From: Cymbomonas tetramitiformis
Taxonomy: Eukaryota; Chlorophyta; Pyramimonadophyceae; Pyramimonadales; Pyramimonadaceae
Length of the DNA stretch: 64,000 bases
Reading direction: 5' to 3'
Assembly (NCBI GenBank): GCA_001247695.2
Contig: LGRX02030584.1
Span: forward strand, 1 to 64,000
A program made the translations under genes and the position numbers. Below, one piece after another: positions 18,545 through 29,035 of the stretch (its first letter is position 1; each line of letters opens with the position of its first letter). Below the pieces are notes generated by a model. That model made no database searches and had not been told where the DNA came from. It was given only the letters and a program-made list of their open reading frames with translations.

Positions 18545-20726
18545 CGGGCCGCAGCCAAATCGATTTGGCGGGAGAGGTTGGTGAGGGGAACCACAGGGGA
18601 GCGCTGGCAGTATGTCGTCTCGAGACTCAGAAAAACCTCCGAGCTGCAGCAGCAGCAGGGCGGCGGCGTCCCCGCCGGAGAGCAAGGCAGCAGCAGCAGC
18701 TTGCAGAAGTTTGTAACCTACGGGAAGGAAGTGCAGAACGTGGCTCTGGAGGAGTTCGATTTCCACGTACCAGTCCTACCAAGTGCAGGAAGCCGCCCGC
18801 CTTCTCAGACAACTCCCTCACTCCTGGAGGAATCCTTTCTTGTGGAGGAGGAGGCCATAACCCCAGCCGCCCATCCCGTCTCCGACTTTCAGCCAGCTCC
18901 CGTTACCCCCCATATTTCAGTGGATCACTGCATGCAAGACACTCTCGGAGTGCTCGACGCGAACGCCGAGCCTTCCGAAGACTCCGAGGAGGAAAACCGT
19001 ATCGGTTATGGCAAACGTGCACGCGGCAACCGGAAGGCTTCCTCCGCGCTCCCTCAGCGTAAGCGAGCACGCGTGTGGAAGAAGCGCCAGTGGGGAGATG
19101 ATCCCCTTTGTGTGCAGTGCGGTCTACGGGACCACCACGAGAAAGACTGGCTGCTAAACTGCCGCCAGTGTCGCAAGGTAAACCCGCTGCAGTGGTTAGA
19201 CCACTCTGCCTGCCGGTATAGCCGACTCGGCGTGCAGGAAAAACAAATTATTCTCAGATTTCTTGTCCATTTAGGATATCTAAACTAATACTGAATTCAC
19301 GACATCCGATATTCACTCACGTGCGGATTCAAAAGATAAAGACGGAAACCAAATGAAGGATCTGAGGTAATCGGTTCGTTTCATCACATATGAGAGATCT
19401 AGGGTGCGTCGCACAGTCCCCACTTCACTCTACACGCAATTGTCCAGGTCAATGACACGCCAACTAGCAAACTCTATCTGGTGTTGTTCCTATTCGAATA
19501 CTGACACTTTCTCTTCTGCAAAAGGCAGATAATTATATTGACTCGCAGAACTTCACAGAACGCTGCGGTCGATCTCATCTGCTTTCATCCAATGAGGGGC
19601 AAGCATGTTCCTCTTTCTGTGGGTAGCGAGCTCGAAGATCATTTGATCGCTTACCCTGTGAAACATACAATGGCTTGGATAGTGATTAAGATGAGCATTG
19701 CGTAGTGGCAGGTCAGGGAAGCTGATCCGTTGACCGAAACGGAGGCAAGAAAGGGTTGATGACGACGCTTTGTTTTTGGTTTCGATGCCCTATGTTCTGG
19801 CATGATGCGCAGGATGCGCTGCATTGACTCATGCAACCACTTGTAAGTTGTAACAAGGCTCTGCATATCCTTATGGATATCTACATATCCTACAACTCCC
19901 TGTAGGGGTCTGAAACTATCACAGATTCTCTCATGCAAAGGCAATCAACCAACTATTCACATCATCATTGGGTTGGCAGCTTCAACTGTGAGAAACTGAG
20001 CTGCGTCTGCTGGTTTTCCTTTTCGATCCTGCTGCTCTTTCCTAGCCATCTGGTTGCTCTAGCTCTCGTCAAGGGACTTTTGAGTCCTGGCCTGGGCAGA
20101 TTTCCCGGAGGGATGGACTGAATCGTATGAATCTGACTTGGCCTGGCCCGTGCCTTATGCATCGTTATGATTTTGTTTGAGAGATCAAAGTGAATCCGAG
20201 AAGCGACGTAAAAAGTTAATGTGCTAAACAGAAAAAGGGACGGAATTGACCTCCCCACAAATCGTTGGGAATATCAGACTATTGTATTGTATCCCTCTCG
20301 AAGCTGTCCCAAGGTCCCAGCTCGATCGGAATCGATCAGAAATCCCCGAACATCTCAAAGAGAGCAAGATGATCCATGAGAAGTTCAATTGGCTAGAGAC
20401 TTTGCCTTCTAACTTGTTTCTATTTTCCCCCTCGATGATCACTTTTTTAACCCTCCCCTTGAAACCGGCGTTATCCTGCTGATGAATTTTCCGGGAGGTT
20501 TCAGAGTTGGCATGCAGCGTGCGTGCTGGGAGGCTATCCCGACAGCCACGACTTCCTGGGGAAGTGGATCTGCGGCGCCTGCTCAGGAGACGACCACAGC
20601 AGCGCCATCAGTGCTGCAGAAGGTGTCGCCCTGAAGCGCTTCAGGCATGCCATTCTTCCAAGTCTGACAGTCGAGAGCTGGAGGAAGTCGGCCGCACTCG
20701 ACTTGTCTTTGGAGTACATTTGGCGG
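18545..20726 (+). CDS. PHD-finger protein, two exons
   Basis: Exon A 18545-19177 and exon B 20505 to about 20726. Exon A encodes a helical start (KSIWRERLVRGTTGERW), a short polyGln run, acidic linkers, and a basic NLS-like stretch (GKRARGNRK and QRKRARVWKKRQW). It then gives the first two Cys pairs of a PHD finger (CVQCG ... NCRQCRK). A donor AAG-GTAAAC at 19178 and an acceptor TTTCAG at 20504 join it in phase 0 to exon B. Exon B supplies SWHAACV (H-x2-C) and KWICGAC (W-x-C-x2-C), completing the C4HC3 finger across the intron. PHD fingers read histone H3 tails, so a nuclear chromatin role is likely. The reading through 19288 without splicing is open but loses the finger. It may be the same gene as the DUF3444-like exons. 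The 3' end of exon B is approximate. Confidence 0.75.
19178..20504. other. Large AT-rich intron of the PHD gene
   Basis: 1.3 kb between a good donor and acceptor. No coding content recognised; contains short inverted ATATCC-type repeats around 19860-19890. Confidence 0.6.
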
Positions 20727-21093
20727 TATCTTTGCATTAGGATCTTTGTTTCTCTAACCTACAACCGCCAGGTCGGAAGCATGCACTCCAGGCTTCGAAC
20801 AGATGTCCGCTCATGCGTACTGGAGTACGAACCGCTCGATGAGGCAACGTTAGCTCCTGGTTCTGACGTCACAATTGCGTCTCTGACACGACTGCGCCCG
20901 TGCAGTGCCTGGAATATGCCCTCAGAGTTTCACAAGGGAACTGGTGGAGGTGGGGTGGCAAGAACGCAGCGACGGACGACGGCGCCCACATTGTAGCGAT
21001 ACAGGATGTTCGTCTAAATGCCCAAGGTGAGCGCGGACTTTGACCTGCCCCTGCCAACATGTGGGTGGACTGTCCGTTCACCAACAGCTGGGC

Positions 21094-21390
21094 AGAACCG
21101 CTTCTGGTCGTCCGATCCATGTGTGCTACTTGCAGAACGGCTGCTGGTCGAGGCCAGGGAGGAGCTGATTGGTCTGTGGGCCACTCTCTGGTGGAGGCCT
21201 TTGTGCTACCAACATGGCGCTGGAGGTACACCGTCAGATCGGCGAAATCGGTGGTCTGGGGCAAGGGAGGTGAAGGAGGGGCCTACGTGGATATGTTGTC
21301 GCGCACAAAGAGCACACAGTCAGCTCACGCCAGCCCATGTGTGCTACTTGCAGAACGGCTGCTGGTCGTCCGATCCATGTCTGCTAATTG
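21094..21390. repeat. Dispersed short repeat within unresolved region
   Basis: The phrase CTGGTCGTCCGATCCATGT and the linked CTACTTGCAGAACGGCTGC occur two to three times (21094-21150 and 21337-21390). Each contains TTGCAG, a possible acceptor-like signal. Confidence 0.65.
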
Positions 21391-21670
21391 CGAACCAGCA
21401 CTTGCCCTGCCCTTTTACTGTCGCTCTCGGAGCCCAGCTCGATCGGTGCCAATTTTCTAAGTTTTGCGGGCCGTTTGGAGTGAGTACTCCTCCAAACCAT
21501 CGAGCTCTCCACTCGTCGAGCTCGCCCCGGGCTGCAGGAGCTCGCGCAGCAGCCCCAGCCCCCTCCAGTGAATGGACAGCCCCGGTCCTAGCGGAGATCA
21601 GGGTGTCACATCAGAGAATTGTGAAATACTCCTGGTTATTAGGCACGTATCAAAGCACCCACATACAGAC

Positions 21671-21704
21671 AACGACAATAATAACAACAACAACAACAAC
21701 AAGA
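21671..21704. repeat. AAC/AAT trinucleotide microsatellite
   Basis: A run of about eleven AAT/AAC triplets. On the plus frame it gives polyAsn. Confidence 0.9.
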
Positions 21705-21880
21705 GTTCCGTTGTCCCGGGCTGTGCAGGCGAGACGGAGGCGCTGGTGGAGTACGTCTGCACGGCGCACGAGGAGCCACGCACCCCGAGAAAGGTGTGGG
21801 CGCTGCTGGAACGAGTGCGGCTCCGCACGGCATCGCGGCCCCAGCTGCTGGTGTGCCCACCGCTTCCTTTGGTGCCCTGA
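21705..21880 (+). CDS. Possible exon, hypothetical
   Basis: A GC-rich frame following the microsatellite encodes GETEALVEYVCTAHEEP and VWALLERVRLRTAS, with balanced composition, then a stop. No domain recognised. Could be a further exon of the upstream gene or a chance open frame in GC-rich DNA. Confidence 0.3.
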
Positions 21881-22035
21881 CGACCAATCAGTCTCCGGCC
21901 TTCCGCAATGTCTGTTGCCGAAATGGGGCACGCATGGCAGAACGTCTCCTGGGACCCAACTACTTCAAAATTCTTGTATCTTTCCTCCGGTAGTTTTTTG
22001 CTCTGCAGTTTTTCGGCAGAAAAAAACTGCATTCA

Positions 22036-22255
22036 TCGTCACATTTCGAGATGCTGTCTCTGGGCACCTCGCATTGTCACACCTCGAGGAATGCTGTGTC
22101 TGTGCACCTCTCATCGTCACACCTCGAGGAATGCTGTGTCCATGCACTTCTCATCGCCACACCTCGAGGAATGCTGTGTCCATGCACTTCTCATTGTCAC
22201 ACCTCGAGGAATGCTGTGTCCATGCACCCCTCGTCGTCACACCTCGAGGAATGCC
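22036..22255. repeat. 40-bp tandem repeat, about five copies
   Basis: Units start CACACCTCGAGGAATGCTGT at 22078, 22118, 22158, 22198 and 22238, with a partial copy upstream. Spacing is exactly 40 bp. Open in several frames by chance because the unit lacks stops. Confidence 0.92.
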
Positions 22256-23307
22256 ACCAATGCTTTACTGCTAACTCGGCCTTCATTAGCCGTCATTCAC
22301 GTCACTTCAACGTTGCGAGCTATGGCGTCATCTGCCAAAGTGGCGTCCAAAGACCAACGATGTTATGGCAGCGCACGCTGTATAGCTGCTGTACAGAAGC
22401 GGCAAGGTGCATGACTGCAAGTGGCCAGCAAGTGTCAGGCCCAGCTGGGCGGAGCGCATCACGCACGTCCTCGGGTTTCACTTGCCGCTGCGGACTTCCC
22501 CACACCGCAGGCCAGCTACGTCCACTTTGTTCGCCCCACACACACATCCTCTTCATCATTTGCAAGTGCTGCTTCAGATTTTTCTCACTCCGTGCACTTC
22601 CCTACGCTGCGCCGTGCCTTCCTTTAAAACCCCGTAGCAATGCCTGTTCCTCTTCCCTTAGCATCTATTATTTGCCCCCTCATTGCCCGGCAGAACTCGT
22701 TGATACGCAGATGGCTATCATTTTTGTATGCGCCCATCTAAAGACATAGATACCAATGGCGCTGAAGAATCCCCGTGTCAAGACCCTCCTTATACTCGCC
22801 TGTCGTTCATGGCCACTTCTGTGCCCAATAGACGGGTCTGAGTCCATCCTATTTAAAGCCCTACTACATATTTCACGCACTGGCACCTATGGCTGCGCAG
22901 GCCGACTTTTTCTCCTCGTCAGCTTTCCACGATTTGATCAAGTAAGGGCCCCCTCTCGCCCGGCTGGAAGCACGGGATCGCATGCATCGAGGGTTCGCAT
23001 TTGCAGACTTGGCGACTTGCGGACTGTTTTCTGGCAAGGGGGGTCTGTGGGCTCTCGAGACCGCGTCAGTTGATTATGTCTCGAGAGTATATATGCTACC
23101 TTACGAGGTGCGACGAAGGCAGCATCCACGTTGCGAGCGGGTGGAAGCTCGGTGGCGGCCATCCAGCTAGGCCCATTGCACCGGGGTTCTGTGCGGTCAT
23201 CGTCGTCGGTTAGGACACGCCAAAAATGAAGGCTTGATGACGGCATAAGGGGTTGCATGTGAGATGTGCTCGCTCTGCACACAGCACGGCGAAACGAACA
23301 TGTATGC
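22256..23307. other. No gene recognised
   Basis: Short open frames on both strands only. Base composition is mixed. A fragment at 23040-23100 contains CTCGAGA twice, flanking a short stretch. Confidence 0.4.
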
Positions 23308-23445
23308 TCATCAGACACATCCAAGTCTGCTTTCAACTGCGTCTGAAGTGTGCCGAAGGACCGGATGTTTGCAGGAATTCTTTCATAAACTGCATTTGTG
23401 TGCTGCAAATTGCCAAAAAACTTTGTCGCACATGCAAATAAATTT
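23308..23445 (-). repeat. Left arm of inverted repeat flanking the second DIRS-like element
   Basis: About 138 bp, the inverted counterpart of 28510-28643 at roughly 85-90 percent identity by eye. On the minus strand it encodes a coding-like segment with QLKADLDVSDE near its outer end. Confidence 0.85.
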
Positions 23446-23456
23446 AGAATCCGACA

Positions 23457-23486
23457 ATTTCTTTTGCTCTTCACATCTCATTGCCA
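23457..23486 (-). repeat. B2 of the second DIRS-like element
   Basis: ATTTCTTTTGCTCTTCACAT plus CTCATTGCCA, repeated at 23838-23867. Both copies are followed by AGGCACACTGC (23489-23499 and 23884-23894); B1 has about 16 extra bases before it. Confidence 0.8.
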
Positions 23487-23668
23487 ACAGGCACACTGCA
23501 TAGCATTTCATTAAAAATAGCTTTCTTCTTACATGCTTTTAAGTGTGTGAGATAAAATCTCTTTTTAGAATGTCTTCTCTAGGCTGATTCACAGCTTCAA
23601 ATGCTTTTTAGGCTGATGCACAGCTTCTAAGGCAAAATGTTTAGAGTCTTCTGGGTTGGGTGGGTAGG

Positions 23669-23837
23669 GAAGGCAAAAGAACAGAGCTGTGGATTCCCAC
23701 GGGCGGAACTCCTAAATACTGTCGTGTGTAAAGCCTTTAGATCTAACTCAGCTGCTGATTTGATCTAACGACTCAGGAAACTCTGATCGATCTACCGGCA
23801 CAGAAACCTCTAAAATTCCGCAGGCTCCAATTCAACC
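23669..23837 (-). repeat. A2 of the second DIRS-like element
   Basis: About 165 bp matching 28303-28471 in the same orientation with constant offset 4634 and only a few substitutions. Confidence 0.9.
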
Positions 23838-23867
23838 ATTTCTTTTGCTCTTCACATCTCATTGCCA
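23838..23867 (-). repeat. B1 of the second DIRS-like element
   Basis: Copy of B2, directly adjoining A2 and ending just before the recombinase stop codon at 23882. Confidence 0.8.
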
Positions 23868-23881
23868 TGTAACAGAGATCA

Positions 23882-25230
23882 TTAGGCACACTGCTCTGTG
23901 CCAGGCTGCCGCTGCTGCTGCTGCCGCCATCTCGGAGTGGTCCACCCGAAGTGCTTCTCCATGTACTCGCCGGGAACAGCTGCCGGGTAAATGTAGGAGT
24001 GGATGGCAGAGGACAGCTGAGACCAGCCGCCCAGGAAGCAGCACTTCTCAAGCGCCGCGACCACAACCCTGGCACAGGTACAAGCCCCCTTGCGGGTGCT
24101 GTGGCCAGAGAAGTGTCCCCCTTCCGGAGGGACACACCCCAGCCACCCCAATGCCAACTGCACCCAGCCATTAGCTTGCGCCGACTGGAGCTTCCCTTGC
24201 TCCCACGGCAGCCTCCAGTAGCTGCCCTGCACTTCCGAGCCCGTCACCGGGCGCTGCCCCCAACAGGAATCCCGCACCTGCTGCCAGTGCTGCAGGAGCT
24301 GCACAAGCTCCGCCACCCCCGCTGCGGGGATGGTGAGCCTCCTCCTGAGGCGCACGTGCCCCCTGCCTTTCTCCTTGTGGAGAACCACGGAGATGTCATC
24401 ACCTGTGATGCTGATGTGCTCCCTGCGCATGGAGACGCCCATCTCTGGCCGGCCGAAGGTGACGAAGGCAGACACCACGTAGGTGCACGCCCTGAGCAGC
24501 TCCGTAGCTGCCCGGCCCACCGGCTCCAGCCCCAGCCCGTGCTCATGGACCGCCGAGACATGCCTGGCAGGCAGCCAGGTCCGCACCGTCTGCTCCTCAC
24601 CCGCGGCTTCAGCCGCCTGCACCTGGAGGCGGGACATGCCCTTCACTGCTCTGGAGATCGCCCGGCCCTTGGCAGGCCCGGGGAACCCCATGTCCTCGTG
24701 GTAGTTGTTGATGGCGGACAGGTAGGGCTGCATGTTGGACGCCTGCACCGTGCCCTTGTCCAGCATGTGAGCAATGTACAGCCTCACCGTGGCCCCCGTT
24801 GCCGGAAGCCACTGCCTGCTCTCCGCCTCACAGAACGCCATGAAGGCCCGAGCCTTTGGCCGGTAGTTGCCCACCGTCTTGTCGCCCAATGCTGCCCCCT
24901 GCATCTGCACTGCCAGCTCAGTGAGGGAGCTGTCCCCCAGCTCCCCTCTCCAGCGCTCCTGAAGCGCCGCATCCCAGCCAGCCACCTCCTGCACCGCTGC
25001 CGGGAGCACCTCATATCTCTCCTTGCTCATATCCAGGTCCTCCTTGTCACCATCCTCGTAGGCAATGTGGGTTAGGCCGTCCGACCCCGTGTCACCCACG
25101 GTGCCGGTGTACCAGGCATCATCCTGGGGCCAATACACCTTCCCCTTGAGGCCACTCGCCAGCCCCGCCTGCGGAGCCCGCCCGGCTGCCCGCCTCCCAT
25201 CCTGCAGGTAATGGCTCACCGGGAGGCGGA
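23882..25230 (-). CDS. Tyrosine recombinase with N-terminal Tudor-like domain
   Basis: The frame is open from 25600, but the part beyond about 25216 overlaps the preceding ORF and is probably not used; no convincing ATG is visible, so the start is unresolved. At about 25150-25010 the protein reads GKVYWPQDDAWYTGTVGD, then YEDGDKEDLDMSKERYEVL, the pattern of a Tudor or related Royal-family reader (W-x-D-x-x-WY-x-G ... Y-x-DGD-x-E). A SAM-like core-binding region follows. Catalytic recombinase residues: Arg in FGRPEMG (about 24460), H-x-x-R as GHSTRKG (about 24100), Tyr in HSYIYP (about 23995). Stop TAA. A polyGln-rich tail ends the protein. Confidence 0.85.
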
Positions 25231-27270
25231 GATGAGGAACATGATGCCGTCCCAGCTTGAGGCCCCGAGCAGCTCGGACCCTCCCAGCCGGCTGGGAGTA
25301 AAGAGGTCCCTGCCCCGGGGCAAGATCACCACCTCGTCGGCCATGGCCTCCAGCTGCTGGAACCACATCTGCCTGGGCCAGTAGGGCGCTACCACCGTGG
25401 CGGCGCACTTCTCCTCCCGCAGCTTGTGCGCCACCTCGTCGAGGAGGGACCACGGGGGGTTGACCCAATTGACCTCTCCTAGCCAGGAAAAGGCCAAAGA
25501 GTCCACGCCCTCGCACCCCGGGTCGTGCCACTGTGCGTAGTAGCGCGGCAGCTGGGCGGAGAGCTCCGAGGCGAAGCGGTCCACGGTGTGCTGGTGCCAT
25601 TCCCGCTCCACTGAAACCACCTGCGGTTCAGCCGCCAGTCGTCCAGGTCCCGGTCCCGAGACAAGCGGTCGGCCCACTCGTTTGCCTCGCTTCTGATGTA
25701 CCTCGCCTAGAGCTCGATGTCGTTTAAGTCCAGCAGGATCCACAGGCGCCGCATCCGCCGCATCAGCTCCGGGTTTCGCGACGTGAAGTGCGAGAGCATG
25801 GCCACCACCGCCTGGTTGTTGCAGTAGAGGCGCACCACCTTGCCGGTGAGCTCTCTCAGGAAGGATTGCACCGTTTTGTACACGGCCTCCAACTCCAGGT
25901 GGGTGATGTGTAGATACCGTAGCTCGTCGGACCAGAATCCTCTTGCCGCGTGCTTCAGGTTCAACACCCCGTCCCATGCGAACAGAGACGCGTCGGTGTG
26001 CACCTTCGCTCTCGTGGGGCTGCGCCAGATCTTGCGACCGTTCCACCGGCTCTGAGCCGGCAGCCTGAGCCACCACTCGATGTCGCTCCACGCCTGCCGT
26101 GTGAGCTTCACCTTCGCGCCCCATCCCCGCCTCGTGGAGAGCACGAAGTGGAGCTCCCTGAGATACAATCTCGCCGGAGGGACTGCCAGATACACAGACT
26201 GGCAGAGCCCCGTGAACGCTGCCAGCTTCCGAGCTGGGAGCCACCTCCGCTGTCGCGACGCCTCGCTGAGAAGCGCCTTGGACTGCAGGTGATTCTTCTG
26301 CAGCCTCGCCGGTGTCACGCGGAACTGTCCCGCCTTGAGGTCCACCTCGAGCCCGAGGTGCTCCACCAGCTGCGTCGGCTCCCATTGCCCCTTCTTCTCG
26401 TTGCGCGACAATCCGAGTCTCACCAAGACCCGAGATGTCAACTCGCGCGCCCTGAGCGCCTCGATCCTGCTGCTTAGCAGCAGCAGGAAGTCGTCCATGT
26501 AAGGGAGCACCCGCGCCCCCTGCTGATGCTCCTCGCGGCCGCATCCTCCAGCTCGTCTGCGAACTGCCCAACGTCGTCGCACCTTGCTTCCGCTTTGCAG
26601 CTTCCGCACTTCCCACCGATCCTCCGCGGATCTCGGAGAACGCAAGCACTCCACGAGCACCTTCATGACCTTGACGAAGATTCGTGGCGAGTCGTTCCAG
26701 CCGAAGGGAAGGGCGCCGCACTGAAATAATTCCCCCCGCACGTCGAACTGCATGTACTCCTGGAAGGCGGGGTCGATCCCCGCGACGTGGTATCCGTCCT
26801 GGAGGTCGAAGCTGATGCACCAGTCGTTCGGCTTGGCGAGCCGTCGCAGCTTCTTGAGCGTCTCCATCTTGCAGCGCGACTTGACGCAATGCGAGTTCAA
26901 CCAGCGGAAGTCCACCACTAGACGCCACTTGTTCGTCCCCGGCTTCGGCACCAGGAACACTCGGGATACATGTCGTCGCCTCCTCGCTCGTTCCCATGCG
27001 CCCGTCTTGAGACACCGCTCGGTCTCTGCGGCCATCCACTCCAGCTGCGGAGGGGTGGCGTCGCCCAACGACACTCCGTGATCGAAAGGCAAAGGCCCCT
27101 TGTCGACCCAGCACATCCTTGCCCCTTTGCTGATCCACTGCATGACCTCGGAATTTGCGCCAGCTGCGCGCCATGCCCCCCTTCTGCTCCGCACCCTTTC
27201 CTGCAGGGTGGGCTCTTTCCGTTGGACGCCCCGAGGGGCGGAAGGCGTCCAACCTTTCCGTGATCGGAAA
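25216..27270 (-). pseudogene. RT, RNase H and C-terminal Dam-like domain, disrupted
   Basis: The RT frame is open down to a TAG at 25707-25709. RT signatures: FLVPKPGTNKWRLVVDFR, FDLQDGYH and catalytic YMDD in PYMDDFLLLL (about 26500). RNase H: VHTDASLFAWDG, LELEAVY and YCNNQA. The TAG falls just before RYIRSEANEWADRLSRD, the last RNase H motif, which is otherwise in frame. A frameshift near 25610 then leads into a third piece with HTVDRFASE, VNWVNPPWSLL and VVAPYWPRQMWF. That domain regularly follows RNase H in DIRS-like elements and has an NPPW version of the methyltransferase motif. Stop TGA at 25216. Confidence 0.85.
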
Positions 27271-27271
27271 G

Positions 27272-28184
27272 TTAGGTCTGAGCTTGGGCGCCTCGCCCAA
27301 ACCCTGACCCTTTACCTCCCTTGCCGCTGCCGCGGCCACCTTCACCTTTTCCAGCGCCACCGCCCGCTGCGCCTTTGCCTTTGCCTCCTTGACGGTCACG
27401 AAAAGTCAAAACTTTGGCGCTGGCCTTGGCGTGCGTGTTCATCACGGCCTTCGCCTTCGTGGTGTCGAACTCCTTTAACCACTTCGTGAGCACTGAGTCG
27501 CTCACCAGCCCGTCGCTGCCTGCGTACACCTTCTCCTCGATGAAGGCCAACTTCGCCCGCAACGCCTCAGCTCCGCCGTGCGATGTTGCGTCAGACTCCA
27601 TGCTCGCTCTGAGCTGCAACATGGTGTATCGGTTGTTCAGGAGCGAAAAAACGCCCTTAAACGTGTTGTGCGCTGCGAAAACACGCTCACTCAATTCCTC
27701 CACCGTTGGGAGATCTTTTTCATCTTGACACCAGTCCAAGGTCACCTCAGAAAACGCGATCGCATCGTGCATGTACGAAAGCGCAGGGGCAAGCACCAAC
27801 TGCTCGTAACGCATAGACGAGTTGGTGCGTTTGGAGAGGGCGCCGTAGGTCTTGTCGTTGTACAGGTCGTACATCTGCGGCATATCGGTCTCCAGTGTCG
27901 CAGGTCTCGCAGGGAACGGATTCCCTTCAACGTGTGGGACATACGGGAGTTTTTTCAATGCCTCCAACTCCGCGTCTCCGCTCTGAGCGGAACCACCAGC
28001 CTGCGAAGCGGCTTTCGCTGCCGCCTCCTCCGCGACTTCAACTCTCGCTGCGAGAGTCTCCATCTGCTTCATCATGAGCTGCGCCCTGTTGCTCCAACAG
28101 GACTTCCATCCCGGACTTCGCCGCCGGTTGTTCAGCCGCGCCAGAATTGTTCTCCGACGCGCTTTGCTCACCGTCTTGACTCAT
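27272..28184 (-). pseudogene. Gag-like protein, one frameshift
   Basis: The likely ATG is at 28184 (MSQDGEQSASENNSG). That frame gives about 30 residues ending near MEVLLEQQ. From about 28095 the neighbouring frame takes over with QLMMKQMETLAARVEV and stays open to 27272. The body is helical (GVFSLLNNRYTMLQLRASM) and the C-terminus is a Gly/Lys/Arg-rich nucleic-acid binding tail (GKGKGAAGGGAGKGEGG). No zinc knuckle. The shift suggests a single indel in an otherwise preserved gene. Confidence 0.72.
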
Positions 28185-28302
28185 TGTCGTAAGTCGTCAA
28201 GGGTTTAGACTTCCACAGTAACGTTAAAATGTGGGGTAAAATTTGCAGTGTGCCGCACTAAGAATTTCTCCGCGAGGAAAATTTCTTGTGAAGTTCTTTT
28301 GC

Positions 28303-28471
28303 GAAGGCAAAAGAACAGAGCTGCGGATTCCCACGGGCGGAACTCCTAAATACTGTCGTGTGTAAAGCCTTTAGATCTAACTCAGCTGCTGATTTGATCT
28401 AACGGCTCAGGAAACTCTGATCGATCTACCGGCACAGAAACCTCTAAAATTCCGCAGGCTCCAATTTCACC
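28303..28471 (-). repeat. A1 of the second DIRS-like element
   Basis: Partner of 23669-23837; it forms the 5' end of the element on the minus strand, about 120 bp before the gag ATG. Confidence 0.9.
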
Positions 28472-28509
28472 AGAATTCTAATCACATAAATCGACAGTTT
28501 GAGCTACAA

Positions 28510-28643
28510 AAATTTATTTGTATGTGCGAAAAAGCTTTTGGCGATTTGCAGCACGCAAATGCGGTTTATGAAAACATTCCTGCAAATATCCGGTTCGGCA
28601 TATTTCAGACGCAGTTGAAAGCAGATTTGGATGTGTCTGATGA
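28510..28643 (+). repeat. Right arm of inverted repeat flanking the second DIRS-like element
   Basis: Inverted copy of 23308-23445. On the plus strand it reads FICMCEKAFGDLQHANAVYE and continues in frame to a stop, ending DLDVSDE. The same peptide pattern is encoded outward on the other arm, so the arms probably derive from one exon. Confidence 0.85.
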
Positions 28644-28770
28644 GTAACTCTCGCTCTAGCTTGGCAGATAATTGGTACACACTGGTGCAGGGTCCCCGTG
28701 CTGTTTATGCCTGGCAGACAGCGGAATGAAAGTGCTGTATGCAGTAACAACTGCTGGTGTGCTGCTGCAG

Positions 28771-29035
28771 GGGCCGGCAATCCAACGCTGGGCTAGTGTA
28801 CAAGGAAGAGGACCTGCCAGGTGGTGGGCGGTGCCGCGTGTACCGGTTTGCCTGCCACGGAGGTTATTTTGGGGTCACTCAGCTCATTGCGGTGCCCCAT
28901 ATCATCTCTCGCTTGCGGCACTGGGAGGCTGAGGTGGATGCGACCTTGGCAGCCGCAGATGAAGGCCTGATCAAATATCCCACGGTCCAGTACGCATTTG
29001 CTGGAAAGAAGGCGAAGCTACCTCACAGAGCACCG
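28771..29035 (+). CDS. Hypothetical exon
   Basis: Bounded by an acceptor (GCTGCTGCAG, 28770) and a strong donor (GTAAGG, 29036). It encodes about 88 residues with good composition: YKEEDLPGGGRCRVYRFACH, then GGYFGVTQLIAVPHI and AFAGKKAKLPHRAP. I do not recognise the family. Flanking exons were not found. Confidence 0.55.

Larger units (their letters stand above)
23457..28471 (-). mobile_element. Second DIRS/PAT-like retrotransposon, with Tudor-like recombinase
   Basis: Minus-strand order: A1 (28471-28303), gag (28184-27272), RT-RNase H-C-terminal domain (27270-25216), recombinase (about 25230-23882), B1 (23867-23838), A2 (about 23837-23669), B2 (23486-23457). B1 and A2 abut and B2 is separated, which repeats the split direct repeat logic of the first element, but B is only about 30-40 bp. 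Gag, the RT stop and the domain junction carry frameshifts or a TAG, so the copy is decayed. Inverted arms lie just outside both ends. Confidence 0.82.

Noticed and set aside
21018..22274. 418-codon plus-strand ORF
   Set aside because: It runs through a microsatellite and a 40-bp tandem repeat, and composition is unlike protein apart from a short stretch.
25216..27399. A single 727-codon minus-strand protein
   Set aside because: Only its last 130 residues look real (Dam-like domain); the rest is the shadow of the RT frame.
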